A DNA stretch of 64,000 bases from Asterias amurensis (GCF_032118995.1 NC_092665.1:8179501-8243500); one strand, 5' to 3'. Positions 11,515-26,500 are shown, counted from the first letter of the stretch. Notes: generated by a model from the sequence alone, not told the origin. Made by a program: numbers and translations.

Positions 11515-14500
11515 CTGGAGTAAAACAAAATAAAGGGAAAAGGTTGTGGTATTGTCTCGACTTGGAGATTAAATCAACGCTCATGACTTATTTATCGTAT
11601 CATTGGGGATTTCAATCTACCAAACATTAAATGGGAAAATCATCAAATCAGCAACAGAAATGGATACAACACAGCCGCTGCAAAAAAGCTAGTTTCCCTC
11701 ACTGAAGAATATGGTCTGTTCCAACATGTGAATCAAGCAACTAGAATCCAAGGTGACACAATAGAGAACATATTGGATCTCGTATTCACAAACAAACCCA
11801 ACCTGATTAAGAGACTCTCTTTAACTGATGGACTGTCAGATCACAACACAATTATTGTCGAGTTCAACATGGCTCCTAAGCTAAAACGTCGACCAGAACG
11901 CACAATGTTCATTCCAAGTAAAGCAGACCAAACAGGTACCAGAACGCACAATGTTCATTCCAAGTAAAGCGGACCAAACAGGTACCAGAACGCACAATGT
12001 TCATTCCAAGTAAAGCAGACCAAACAGGTACCAGAATGCACAATGTCATTCCAAGTAAAGCAGACCAAACAGGTACTAGAACGTACAATGTCATTCCAAG
12101 TAAAGCACACCAAACAGGTACCAGAACGCACAATGTTCATTCCAAGTAAAGCAGACTAAACAGGTACCAGAACGTACAATGTTCATTCCAAGTAAAGCAG
12201 ACCAAACAGGTACAAGAACGCACAATGTCATTCCAAGTAAAGCACACCAAACAGGTACCAGAACGCACAATGTTCATTCCAAGTAAAGCAGACCAAACAG
12301 GTACCAGAACGCACAATGTTCATTCGAAGTAAAGCAGACCAAACAGGTACCAGAACGTACAATGTCATTCCAAGTAAAGCACACCAAACAGGTACCAGAA
12401 CGCACAATGTTCATTCCAAGTAAAGCAGACTAAACAGGTACCAGAACGTACAATGTTCATTCCAAGTAAAGCAGACCAAACAGGTACAAGAACGCACAAT
12501 GTCATTCCAAGTAAAGCACACCAAACAGGTACCAGAACGCACAATGTTCATTCCAAGTAAAGCAGACCAAACAGGTACCAGAACGCACAATGTTCATTCC
12601 AAGTAAAGCAGACCAAACAGGTACCAGAACGCACAATGTTCATTCCAAGTAAAGCAGACCAAACAGGTACCAGAACGCACAATGTTCATTCCAAGTAAAG
12701 CAGACCAAACAGGTACCAGAACGCACAATGTCATTCCAAGTAAAGCAGACCAAACAGGTACCAGAACGCACAATGTTCATTCCAAGTAAAGCACACCAAA
12801 CAGGTACCAGAACGCACAATGTTCATTCCAAGTAAAGCAGACTAAACAGGTACCAGAACGTACAATGTTCATTCCAAGTAAAGCAGACCAAACAGGTACA
12901 AGAACGCACAATGTTCATTCCAAGTAAAGCACACCAAACAGGTACCAGAACGCACAATGTTCATTCCAAGTAAAGCAGACCAAACAGGTACCAGAACGCA
13001 CAATGTTCATTCCAAGTAAAGCAGACCAAACAGGTACCAGAACGTACAATGTCATTCCAAGTAAAGCACACCAAACAGGTACCAGAACGCACAATGTTCA
13101 TTCCAAGTAAAGCAGACTAAACAGGTACCAGAACGTACAATGTTCATTCCAAGTAAAGCAGACCAAACAGGTACAAGAACGCACAATGTTCATTCCAAGT
13201 AAAGCAGACCAAACTGGTACCAGACACACAATTTTCATTCCAAGTAAAGCAGACCAAACAGGTACCAGAACGCACAATGTTCATTCCAAGTAAAGCAGAC
13301 CAAACAGGTACCAGAACGCACAATGTCATTCCAAGTAAAGCAGACCAAACAGGTACCAGAACGTACAATGTCATTCCAAGTAAAGCACACCAAACAGGTA
13401 CCAAAACGCACAATGTTCTTTCCAAGTAAAGCAGACCAAACAGGTACAAGAACGCACAATGTTCATTCCAAGTAAAGCAGACCAAACAGGTACCAGAACG
13501 CACAATGTTCATTCCAAGTAAAGCAGACCAAACAGGTACCAGAACGCACAATGTCATTCCAAGTAAAGCGGACCAAACAGGTACTAGAACGCACAATGTT
13601 CATTCCAAGTAAAGCAGACCAAACAGGTACTAGAACGCACAATGTTCATTCCAAGTAAAGCAGACCAAACAGGTACCAGAACGCACAATGTTCATTCCAA
13701 GTAAAGCAGACCAAACAGGTACCAGAACGCACAATGTTCATTCCAAGTAAAGCAGACCAAACAGGTACCAGAACGCACAATGTCATTCCAAGTAAAGCGG
13801 ACCAAACAGGTACTAGAACGCACAATGTTCATTCGAAGTAAAGCAGACCAAACAGGTACTAGAACGCACAATGTTCATTCCAAGTAAAGCAGACTAAACA
13901 GGTACCAGAACGCACAATGTTCATTCCAAGTAAAGCAGACCAAACAGGTACTAGAACGCACAATGTTCATTCCAAGTAAAGCAGACCAAACAGGTACTAG
14001 AACGCACAATGTTCATTCCAAGTAAAGCAGACCAAACAGGTACCAGAACGCACAATGTTCATTCCAAGTAAAGCAGACCAAACAGGTACCAGAACGCACA
14101 ATGTTCATTCCAAGTAAAGCAGACCAAACAGGTACCAGAACGCACAGTGTCATTCGAAGTAAAGCAGACCAAACAGGTACCAGAACGCACAATGTTCATT
14201 CCAAGTAAAGCAGACCAAACAGGTACCAGAACGCACAATGTTCATTCCAAGTAAAGCAGACCAAACAGGTACCAGAATGCACATGGTTCATTCCAAGTAA
14301 AGCAGACCAAACAGGTACAAGAACGCACAATGTCATTCAAAGTAAAGCACACCAAACAGGTACCAGAACGCACAATGTTCATTCCAAGTAAAGCAGACCA
14401 AACAGGTACCAGAACGCACAATGTTCATTCCAAGTAAAGCAGACCAAACAGGTACCAGAACGCACAATGTTCATTCCAAGTAAAGCAGACCAAACAGGTA

Positions 14501-17500
14501 CCAGAACGCACAATGTTCATTCCAAGTAAAGCAGACCAAACAGGTACCAAAACGTACAATGTCATTCCAAGTAAAGCAGACCAAACAGGTACCAGAACGC
14601 ACAATGTTCATTCCAAGTAAAGCACACCAAACAGGTACCAGAACGCACAATGTTCATTCCAAGTAAAGCAGACTAAACAGGTACCAGAACGTACAATGTT
14701 CATTCCAAGTAAAGCAGACCAAACAGGTACAAGAACGCACAATGTCATTCCAAGTAAAGCAGACCAAACAGGTACCAGAACGCACAATGTTCATTCCAAG
14801 TAAAGCAGACCAAACAGGTACCAGAACGCACAATGTTCATTCCAAGTAAAGCAGACCAAACAGGTACCAGAACGTACAATGTCATTCCAAGTAAAGCACA
14901 CCAAACAGGTACCAGAACGCACAATGTTCATTCCAAGTAAAGCAGACTAAACAGGTACCAGAACGTACAATGTTCATTCCAAGTAAAGCAGACCAAACAG
15001 GTACAAGAACGCACAATGTTCATTCCAAGTAAAGCAGACCAAACAGGTACCAGAACGCACAATGTTCATTCCAAGTAAAGCAGACCAAACAGGTACCAGA
15101 ACGCACAATGTTCATTCCAAGTAAAGCAGACCAAACAGGTACCAGAACGCACAATGTCATTCCAAGTAAAGCAGACCAAACAGGTACCAGAACGTACAAT
15201 GTCATTCCAAGTAAAGCACACCAAACAGGTACCAGAACGCACAATGTTCATTCCAAGTAAAGCAGACCAAACAGGTACAAGAACGCACAATGTTCATTCC
15301 AAGTAAAGCAGACCAAACAGGTACCAGAACGCACAATGTTCATTCCAAGTAAAGCAGACCAAACAGGTACCAGAACGCACAATGTCATTCCAAGTAAAGC
15401 GGACCAAACAGGTACTAGAACGCACAATGTTCATTCCAAGTAAAGCAGACCAAACAGGTACTAGAACGCACAATGTTCATTCCAAGTAAAGCAGACCAAA
15501 CAGGTACCAGAACGCACAATGTTCATTCCAAGTAAAGCAGACCAAACAGGTACCAGAACGCACAATGTTCATTCCAAGTAAAGCAGACCAAACAGGTACC
15601 AGAACGCACAATGTCATTCCAAGTAAAGCGGACCAAACAGGTACTAGAACGCACAATGTTCATTCCAAGTAAAGCAGACCAAACAGGTACTAGAACGCAC
15701 AATGTTCATTCCAAGTAAAGCAGACTAAACAGGTACCAGAACGCACAATGTTCATTCCAAGTAAAGCAGACCAAACAGGTACTAGAACGCACAATGTTCA
15801 TTCCAAGTAAAGCAGACCAAACAGGTACTAGAACGCACAATGTTCATTCCAAGTAAAGCAGACCAAACAGGTACCAGAACGCACAATGTTCATTCCAAGT
15901 AAAGCAGACCAAACAGGTACCAGAACGCACAATGTTCATTCCAAGTAAAGCAGACCAAACAGGTACCAGAACGCACAGTGTCATTCGAAGTAAAGCAGAC
16001 CAAACAGGTACCAGAACGCACAATGTTCATTCCAAGTAAAGCAGACCAAACAGGTACCAGAACGCACAATGTTCATTCCAAGTAAAGCAGACCAAACAGG
16101 TACCAGAATGCACAATGTTCATTCCAAGTAAAGCAGACCAAACAGGTACCAGAACGCACAATGTTCATTCCAAGTAAAGCAGACCAAACAGGTACCAGAA
16201 CGCACAATGTCATTCCAAGTAAAGCAGACCAAACAGGTACCAGAAGGCACAATGTTCATTCCAAGTAAAGCAGACTAAACAGGTACCAGAACGCACAATG
16301 TTCATTCCAAGTAAAGCAGACCAAACAGGTACCAGAAGGCACAATGTTCATTCCAAGTAAAGCAGACCAAACAGGTACCAGAACGCACAATGTCATTCCA
16401 AGTAAAGCAGACTAAACAGGTACCAAAACGCACAATGTCATTCCAAGTAAAGCAGACCAAACAGGTACTAGAACGCACAATGTTCATTCCAAGTAAAGCA
16501 GACCAAACAGGTACTAGAACGCACAATGTTCATTCCAAGTAAAGCAGACCAAACAGGTACCAGAACGCACAATGTTCATTCCAAGTAAAGCAGACCAAAC
16601 AGGTACCAGAACGCACAATGTTCATTCCAAGTAAAGCAGACCAAACAGGTACCAGAACGCACAGTGTCATTCGAAGTAAAGCAGACCAAACAGGTACCAG
16701 AACGCACAATGTTCATTCCAAGTAAAGCAGACCAAACAGGTACCAGAACGCACAATGTTCATTCCAAGTAAAGCAGACCAAACAGGTACCAGAATGCACA
16801 TGGTTCATTCCAAGTAAAGCAGACCAAGCAGGTACAAGAACGCACAATGTCATTCAAAGTAAAGCACACCAAACAGGTACCAGAACGCACAATGTTCATT
16901 CCAAGTAAAGCAGACCAAACAGGTACCAGAACGCACAATGTTCATTCCAAGTAAAGCAGACCAAACAGGTACCAGAACGCACAATGTTCATTCCAAGTAA
17001 AGCAGACCAAACAGGTACCAGAACGCACAATGTTCATTCCAAGTAAAGCAGACCAAACAGGTACCAAAACGTACAATGTCATTCCAAGTAAAGCAGACCA
17101 AACAGGTACCAGAACGCACAATGTTCATTCCAAGTAAAGCACACCAAACAGGTACCAGAACGCACAATGTTCATTCCAAGTAAAGCAGACTAAACAGGTA
17201 CCAGAACGTACAATGTTCATTCCAAGTAAAGCAGACCAAACAGGTACAAGAACGCACAATGTCATTCCAAGTAAAGCAGACCAAACAGGTACCAGAACGC
17301 ACAATGTTCATTCCAAGTAAAGCAGACCAAACAGGTACCAGAACGCACAATGTTCATTCCAAGTAAAGCAGACCAAACAGGTACCAGAACGTACAATGTC
17401 ATTCCAAGTAAAGCACACCAAACAGGTACCAGAACGCACAATGTTCATTCCAAGTAAAGCAGACTAAACAGGTACCAGAACGTACAATGTTCATTCCAAG

Positions 17501-20500
17501 TAAAGCAGACCAAACAGGTACAAGAACGCACAATGTTCATTCCAAGTAAAGCAGACCAAACAGGTACCAGAACGCACAATGTTCATTCCAAGTAAAGCAG
17601 ACCAAACAGGTACCAGAACGCACAATGTTCATTCCAAGTAAAGCAGACCAAACAGGTACCAGAACGCACAATGTCATTCCAAGTAAAGCAGACCAAACAG
17701 GTACCAGAACGTACAATGTCATTCCAAGTAAAGCACACCAAACAGGTACCAGAACGCACAATGTTCATTCCAAGTAAAGCAGACCAAACAGGTACAAGAA
17801 CGCACAATGTTCATTCCAAGTAAAGCAGACCAAACAGGTACCAGAACGCACAATGTTCATTCCAAGTAAAGCAGACCAAACAGGTACCAGAACGCACAAT
17901 GTCATTCCAAGTAAAGCGGACCAAACAGGTACTAGAACGCACAATGTTCATTCCAAGTAAAGCAGACCAAACAGGTACTAGAACGCACAATGTTCATTCC
18001 AAGTAAAGCAGACCAAACAGGTACCAGAACGCACAATGTTCATTCCAAGTAAAGCAGACCAAACAGGTACCAGAACGCACAATGTTCATTCCAAGTAAAG
18101 CAGACCAAACAGGTACCAGAACGCACAATGTCATTCCAAGTAAAGCGGACCAAACAGGTACTAGAACGCACAATGTTCATTCCAAGTAAAGCAGACCAAA
18201 CAGGTACTAGAACGCACAATGTTCATTCCAAGTAAAGCAGACTAAACAGGTACCAGAACGCACAATGTTCATTCCAAGTAAAGCAGACCAAACAGGTACT
18301 AGAACGCACAATGTTCATTCCAAGTAAAGCAGACCAAACAGGTACTAGAACGCACAATGTTCATTCCAAGTAAAGCAGACCAAACAGGTACCAGAACGCA
18401 CAATGTTCATTCCAAGTAAAGCAGACCAAACAGGTACCAGAACGCACAATGTTCATTCCAAGTAAAGCAGACCAAACAGGTACCAGAACGCACAGTGTCA
18501 TTCGAAGTAAAGCAGACCAAACAGGTACCAGAACGCACAATGTTCATTCCAAGTAAAGCAGACCAAACAGGTACCAGAACGCACAATGTTCATTCCAAGT
18601 AAAGCAGACCAAACAGGTACCAGAATGCACAATGTTCATTCCAAGTAAAGCAGACCAAACAGGTACCAGAACGCACAATGTTCATTCCAAGTAAAGCAGA
18701 CCAAACAGGTACCAGAACGCACAATGTCATTCCAAGTAAAGCAGACCAAACAGGTACCAGAAGGCACAATGTTCATTCCAAGTAAAGCAGACTAAACAGG
18801 TACCAGAACGCACAATGTTCATTCCAAGTAAAGCAGACCAAACAGGTACCAGAAGGCACAATGTTCATTCCAAGTAAAGCAGACCAAACAGGTACCAGAA
18901 CGCACAATGTCATTCCAAGTAAAGCAGACTAAACAGGTACCAAAACGCACAATGTCATTCCAAGTAAAGCAGACCAAACAGGTATTCAACATGCTCTGAA
19001 TTACTTCCTTAAGGAGTATATGTCTTCTGCTTTGGATATGTCAGTGGATGACAAATGGAACATGATTGCCACCAAAATCACTGAAATAATGAACAAATTT
19101 GTCCCTACCCGCATGACCTCATCAAGACACAACCTACCAGGGTTTACAAAGGACCTAAAAAATAATATGTAAACTTGAAAAACGGTTGTACAAGGCAAAG
19201 AGAACAAATCTTCACAGTGACTGGCAGAAGTCTTGTGACGCAAGGAAAATCATCCACAAGAATCTCAAATCTGCTCAATCCACATACATCAGTGAATTCT
19301 TGACATCGACCATTACAGAAAAACCAAAGTCATTTTGGAACTTCATCTCCAAACTCTGACAAGACAACAAGGCATTGGTGACCTTTACAATGAAGGGAAC
19401 ATCATTAGTGAGGACGCGCAGAAAGCAGACATTCTAAACAATCAGTTCAAAAGTGTCTTCACTGAAGAGGGATCCTCTACAATGCCAGATACGGGGGAAA
19501 GCCCATACGGATCAATCGGGAAACTCATCATCTCACTTAAAGGGGTCAAAGACCAACAACTTAAGATAAACCCATCTAAATCACAAGGACCAGACGGTAT
19601 CCCACCTTGGTTTATAAAAACATTTGCAGATCAACTAGCACCAATTCTTCAGGACTTGTTTCAGTAGTCAACCGACTCGGGCCAAGTCCCCAAAGGTTGG
19701 AAGGAGGCCAATGTTACGGCATTATTCAAAAAGGGAAGTACATGTAGAACGGATCCTGCGAATTATAGACCAGTTTCATTAACACCAGTCTCCAAACTCC
19801 TTGAACACATTCTACATAGTCACATTATGAAACATTTTGAAGAACATCAAATACAGATTATCAACATGGTTTGTGTGCTAAAAGTTTGCTTCAAGAAAAG
19901 TCACCCCCACCAGCTATACCTTTTGTGGCAAACAACTAGAATCTGTGGAATCTCACAAGTAGCTTGGCGTTCATATCACCAACACATTAAACTGGTATGT
20001 TCAAACAGCTTCAGTTACTTAGAAAGCCCAACAAGTACTTGGTGTCATCAAAAGGAACCTCAACAAATGCCCTGTTCATGTAAAATCACTAGCCTACACA
20101 AGTTTGGTTTGTCCCATCCTAGAGTATGCCACAGCAGCATGGGACCCACATAGTAAAAAGAACTGTCAAGCCCTGGAAAGAATTCAAAGACAAGCAGCTC
20201 GCTTCACCACAAATAATTACAGTAGAACGCTAGGTACAGTCACCAGTATACTAGAAGAACTTAGCTGGAAACCACTAGAAATAAGAAGGAAAGCTAGAAG
20301 ACTAGCTATGTTTTACAAACTTGTTAATAACTTAGTTGAAATCCCTCTTGAAGACTTTGCACAACATTCCACTCGACCCTCAAGAAAACACAGACTCCAA
20401 TTCCATCAAATTTGTCACTCAACCAAAATCTACAGCAACAGTTTTTTTCCGGCCACCTTTAAGGACTGGAACGCCTTACCCGGTAGTGTGATTTCCAGCA

Positions 20501-23500
20501 ACTCATTAGATATCTTCAAAGACACTCTCGCTAAGCACTTCAAAAATCAAGCCATCCCATCCACACAATGCGCAAAGCTGGTGTGATGTGTCTTTAGGCA
20601 TTTTTTTGCAGGCTCAACAATACAGATACAGATACAGGTATTAATAATCATTAGATGAGATTTTTTATACAGGGCTTATAACACTTGTAACAGCCACTAA
20701 TGCTGCTCTCACACTGTGGCGAATATTCTTGAGAATAATGAATATTTCAATTTCGCGGTGAATTCGCCAAAAAATTGCGATTGTATAGTGAAAATTTTCA
20801 TCTTCATCATCCCTCCGTTGTCCCTCGACCTCTTCTCACCAATATCTTACGACACCTCCCAAGGGCGATATGCCATTAATATTCGCAAGTTTGTCTAGGA
20901 GACTTTTGCAATACATTCTTAATGGCACTTTGAAAAGAACACCCGTTCGCAAGCATTGGTTACCGTTAGTAAGCATTGGCAATCCATTGGGAAGCGCTCG
21001 TAAACATTGCACATTGCAAATTCTGTAAAATACTGGTAAAGTATTGGTAAACCATTCGTAAGACATTCATAGCACTGGTGAAGCAATGGTAAAGCATTTT
21101 TAACATTTGCAACAGTGGCAAAACATTCGAAAGGAAGTTACAAACGTTAAGAATGTAGAACGTTGACAACACTGGGTAGCTTGGAAAATCGAAAAAACGA
21201 TGGCGAATTACCGTCTTCACAACATTCGCTGAAGTTTAGGAAACGCTTGTATTGCTGCTCTCACAGAGTGGCAAATGTTCTTTCAAAGATGAATAGTTGA
21301 ATTTCGCGTTGAATTCGTCAAAAATGGTCGTTGGATATTGAATTTTTTCATCTCTGTCTCACCCCTCGATCGTCCACAGTCGGCCCTCTCACCAATATGC
21401 TTACGAACGCTTGCCAATGCCTTTACGAACATTGACAACGCTTACGCACGCTTTACCAATGTGACCAAATTGACGGTGAATGACCGTCTTCGCAACATTC
21501 TCTGAAATTTACAAACCGTTTTCTAAATTGACCGATCTTCATAAGGAGGTGGGGAATAATTTGTAACTGTTCACAATTTGCTGCTGTGTTTCTGGCAGTG
21601 GCTGTATGCCAGTGTACCACACAGCACCTTGTATACCATTGGTAAGGTAAGGTAAGGATCATTTGTTTGCAACCATAAACAGGTTGGATTCGTTATAAAA
21701 ATACATTCAAAGTTAAAAAATACATCACATAAACTGTAAAAAAAGAGAATCTTTATTTACAACTTATAAGGTGCTACATAAATTCACCTCATAATTTAAA
21801 AATATCAACTATGTCTTTTAACTATTATTTAGTTGAAGCACCTTATGAGTACCTTATTGATGGATGTGCACTATATTCAACTCGGGGTTGGTAATTATTA
21901 CACATTGATAACAAGTACTCCAAGGTTTGCATTACCTACATGTAGCGCCCTCTAAAGTAGTCTCATAGGAGAAGCCGTTTTCCAGTGCATCACAAGGAAA
22001 AGGTTTCCACAAGTATTGGTCCAAACTTGGTCCAAACCCAGTTTTTAATTTGTTCGCTCATGAATTGCAGAATAGCTAGGTTGTATTTGTTTGTATTTCC
22101 AACATAAGACGAGGCCAGAGCATGTTAATCACATCCATGTCAGACGACATTTCAAGGTCCTTAACTGCCCAGAGTGCTGCCGAGTTTTTAAACAAAATGA
22201 GTGGAACCTGTAGGAGTTTCAGTAGTTTAGTACATAATCTAACATGAATTCAGGGTGATATTAGTGGAACCTGTAGTAGTTTCAGTAGTTTAGTACCATA
22301 ATCTAACATGAATTCAGGGTGATATTAGTGGAACCTGTAGTAGTTTCAGTAGTTTAGTACCATAATCTAATATGAATTCAGGGTGATATTAGTGGAACCT
22401 GTAGTAGTTTCAGTAGTTTAGTACATAATCTCATATGAATACAGGGTGATATTAGTGGAACCTGTAGTAGTTTCAGTAGTTTAGTACATAATCTAATATG
22501 AATTCAGGGTGATATTAGTGGAACCTGTAGTAGTTTCAGTAGTTTAGTTCATAATCTAATATGAATTCAGGGTGATATTAGTGGAACCTGTAGTAGTTTC
22601 AGTAGTTTAGTTCATAATCTAATATGAATTCAGGGTGATATTAGTGGAACCTGTAGTAGTTTCAGTAGTTTAGTACCATAATCTAATATGAATTCAGGGT
22701 GATATTAGTGGAACCTGTAGTAGTTTCAGTAGTTTAGTACCATAATCTAATATGAACTCAGGGTGATATTAGTGGAACCTGTAGTAGTTTCAGTAGTTTA
22801 GTACCATAATCTAATATGAATTCAGGGTGATATTAGTGGAACCTGTAGTAGTTTCAGTAGTTTAGTACATAATCTAATATGAACTCAGGGTGATATTAGT
22901 GGAACCTGTAGTAGTTTCAGTAGTTTAGTACATAATCTAATATGAACTCAGGGTGATATTAGTGGAACCTGTAGTAGTTTCAGTAGTTTAGTACCATAAT
23001 CTAATATGAATTCAGGGTGATATTAGTGGAACCTGTAGTAGTTTCAGTAGTTTAGTACATAATCTAATATGAATTCAGGGTGATATTAGTGGAACCTGTA
23101 GTAGTTTCAGTAGTTTAGTACCATAATCTAATATGAATTCAGGGTGATATTAGTGGAACCTGTAGTAGTTTCAGTAGTTTAGTACCATAATCTAATATGA
23201 ATTCAGGGTGATATTAGTGGAACCTGTAGTAGTTTCAGTAGTTTAGTACCATAATCTAATATGAATTCAGGGTGATATTAGTGGAACCTGTAGTAGTTTC
23301 AGTAGTTTAGTACATAATCTAATATGAATTCAGGGTGATATTAGTGGAACCTGTCACCTGTAGTAGTTTCAGTAGTTTAGTACCATAATCTAATATGAAT
23401 TCAGGGTGAAACCAAAGTGTTTCCTCAAACATCTCAAACAGAATAGGAAGAAACTTACCTTCAGATGTGGGATGTCTAAAACCTCTTTGTTATTGCTAAG

Positions 23501-26500
23501 AGACACAAAGGTGAAAAATGCATGCACAGCCCTCTGCTTCTTAGAATGTCCTTTAAACATGGTCTCCATGTCCACAAATACTTCAATCTCTATGGAATGC
23601 TTACTGGTAAAAGAAGGTCGACCCACAACATGCATCACAGATCCTAAAAGTGGTGAAAGTTAGTAGGAGAACCAGTGCATTAATTCAACTATTGTTTAAC
23701 CTCCTAAAAACGCACGCATTTACAGACTACTGAATATTCTTGACACAACTACAACATGTCTTGTATAAAAAGATATAAAATAAGGGAATCAATGTGTGGT
23801 GATGAGGTTTTCAACTAGGGGTTCAAACCCAACGAGGCCTGGTTCTTGATAATTTTACCGAGATGAAGTCGAGGTAAATTATCAAGAACCAGGCCTCGGT
23901 GGGTTTAAACCACTAGTTGAAAACCAATTCAACACACTTTGATTCCCATTCATAAATACCTTTTCGGTAATAAACATCAACACTTTTTGGTCAAAAAGTA
24001 AAATAAACGCAAACATTATAATTGTTCAATGATTTCTTTCAACACAACACCCCTCCAGCTTTTAAATGGTAAGGCCCAAGGGTAAACAACTCCTTATAAG
24101 GGAATGCTGTGCGCATCGCGCATATCGCATGATGTGACACAACTGTTTCAGCCATTGCTCTCGACCAATAGGAATGAAGAAACTGTCTTATAAGCACAGG
24201 TGCAAGCTCGGGTGTCAAGCCCGTGTTTTTCACACTTTTTACTGGTCATAAACAGGTTTTACACATAAAGGTTTATACACACCCACGTGACGCGCTCTCC
24301 ACCAATAGGAATAGCGAAACTGTCCGAGGTATTTATGAATAATGCTTTATATACAGCAATATTTTTTACAAGGGATTTTTATTTATCATTAAGGCAAAAG
24401 ACACAAAAATTAACTTGACCCCTATCTGACTGTTTACTGTTTCATTTTCACATCAACTATTTCCTTTCTGTCTTAATTTGACTACTTATTTCTTTCTACT
24501 TTATTTATAACTATGGGGGAATTATTTTGATTATTCACCTCCTTTTAGCCAATTTCCATTCTGGAGTTTCACTCACTGCTTTGGATTTATTTTTTATAGG
24601 CCTACACACAACAACAAAAGTTAATCTAATTTTATGTTTTCTATATTTACTGGTTTTTACTATAAAACGATGGCCTCAAGGCCACAGTTGGGTAGTGATC
24701 TGTTTCATTTCCAAGCTTATGCCTTTATATTTTGGTTTCTGCTTCAATTATATTTGATGTTTTTTATGCTTATGAATAACAACCAGCTAAAGAGAAATTT
24801 AATCCTCATTCTATTGTCGTTATCTCCCCCCCCCCCCACCCCGGTACAGTTATTTCAACCAGAAGGACAAACAGTGTCATGCACAATTGCCAAATTATGA
24901 AATGTGATTTTAAAATGTGATGCTATAAAAGGTTACTACTACACTTATCGTAAAAAAGACTGCAAGACAAACGACAGGATGCTGGAGCACATTGATATAT
25001 ACAGACTCACTGAACCATCAAGAAAAGCAGTTTGGAAAAGAAAAAAGAAGTTGCACAACGATGTGATAACACTTGACTTTACCTCTTGGTATAGGTTGAT
25101 GGAAGTTAACTGCATCCATAGATGCAGTTACTACTGTTGTTTTGCAGTGTTTAAATGCGGTGATTCCAGCTACTTCATCCATTAATTTCATTGTCACACC
25201 TCCATTAACGTAACTAGCAAAATTGCAATCAGTAACACCAGCTAGATGGATCAGGCTTGACTGAGCATAAGGAACTGAGTGTTCTGTAATACCTAAAAGG
25301 AAAAATAAAGATTTTCAAGTAATTAAATTTTACAAAAGAATGAAAAAAAAAGAACAAATGTTTCCTCAAACAAAAACAATCACATTCTTCTTTCAATTCT
25401 AAACAATCTTTGTTCAAACAAACAAAGATATTTAAGGCCCTGGCATGGATATTGGTTGTCTTAAGCCGTGTTGGCACTGGATTAATATTTTGGGTAACTT
25501 GACCATGACGCTGGGTAACATTCCGATGGGTAAACTGTCCCACCGTCCACACTTAGATTTTTTTGACTCGGGTAAACTTACCGAGACCATGGGTAAACTA
25601 ACCGAGCTGGCCCCCTGCGCAACTTTGAATAGTTTGATAATCACGAAAGTGTTATTCTTCCATGGCAAAACAGGTCAGCTTCTTCAGGTCATGGACTGAT
25701 GGGAGATTTCACAGAGTCGTCGCGTCCACATTGGACTTTCTGGCTCAGTTAAACTGTTTTCATGCGTATACCAAGAAGCATGGATATTGTGCAACGCTTC
25801 TCACATGCACAGCGCTGCCATCCCATAGTGATCAATCTCTGATATCCCATAGTTATCCATCACCAATCCCGTGGATGTGCTTTTCTATTGCCGTCATCTT
25901 TACTAGCGTGCTTGACTTCCAAATGGGAGAAAGAACTGCCGTGCATGCGAGGCTGTGTAGGGGAAATTCCCCTTGGCCAGCAATACCACGTTGTTGTGAA
26001 GGTTGGGAAAAAAACTGAAAAAGTACATGGATTTACGTAACTTGCACGTGTGTCGCTGTGTGAACGAATCGGAATGAAAAATCGCTTGAGGTTTTCAAAC
26101 TTTTACTTAATCAGAACCGATGGTATAAAACACAAAAAAATAAACGTGTTCTGATTCATGGAATATGGATAATATTTTGGTGAGTTTTTTTGGCTGTTTG
26201 TATCAATATTTTGTTTGTTTTAGAGTCGTGTTCACGTTTGTTTTAAGTGCCCCTATCCTCCCAACAGTAGAACTGTTTTTCGCATTCGATTGAGCCATTT
26301 TTATCCAATGTATAACATGTTCTGATGATCGTCCAGGGCACTCAGTATCTCGGTGCGTGAATCTGATGAATAGAACCAGATGTAAGAGCAATGGGGTCAC
26401 ATCTACTTTGACCTCTTAAAACCGAAGATAAACCGGATAGGGTTTAACTCTGTGCTGTCTGAACGCAATGGGGTTTTATTTTTACGACCACCCCCCGCTG

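Noticed and set aside
11909-17807. Minus-strand open frames of about 60-150 codons (CVLVPVWSALLG-type repeats)
   Set aside because: They are read-throughs of the 45/46-bp satellite. Unit length is not a multiple of three and frames end wherever the unit length changes; there are no other gene signs.
11892-18984. CRISPR-like array
   Set aside because: Units are contiguous with no unique spacers, the setting is eukaryotic, and the monomer is LINE coding DNA.
25229-26018. Several 80-120-codon frames on both strands in ACOT7 intron 4
   Set aside because: They overlap on opposite strands and one covers an ACOT7 exon in the wrong frame; no domain.
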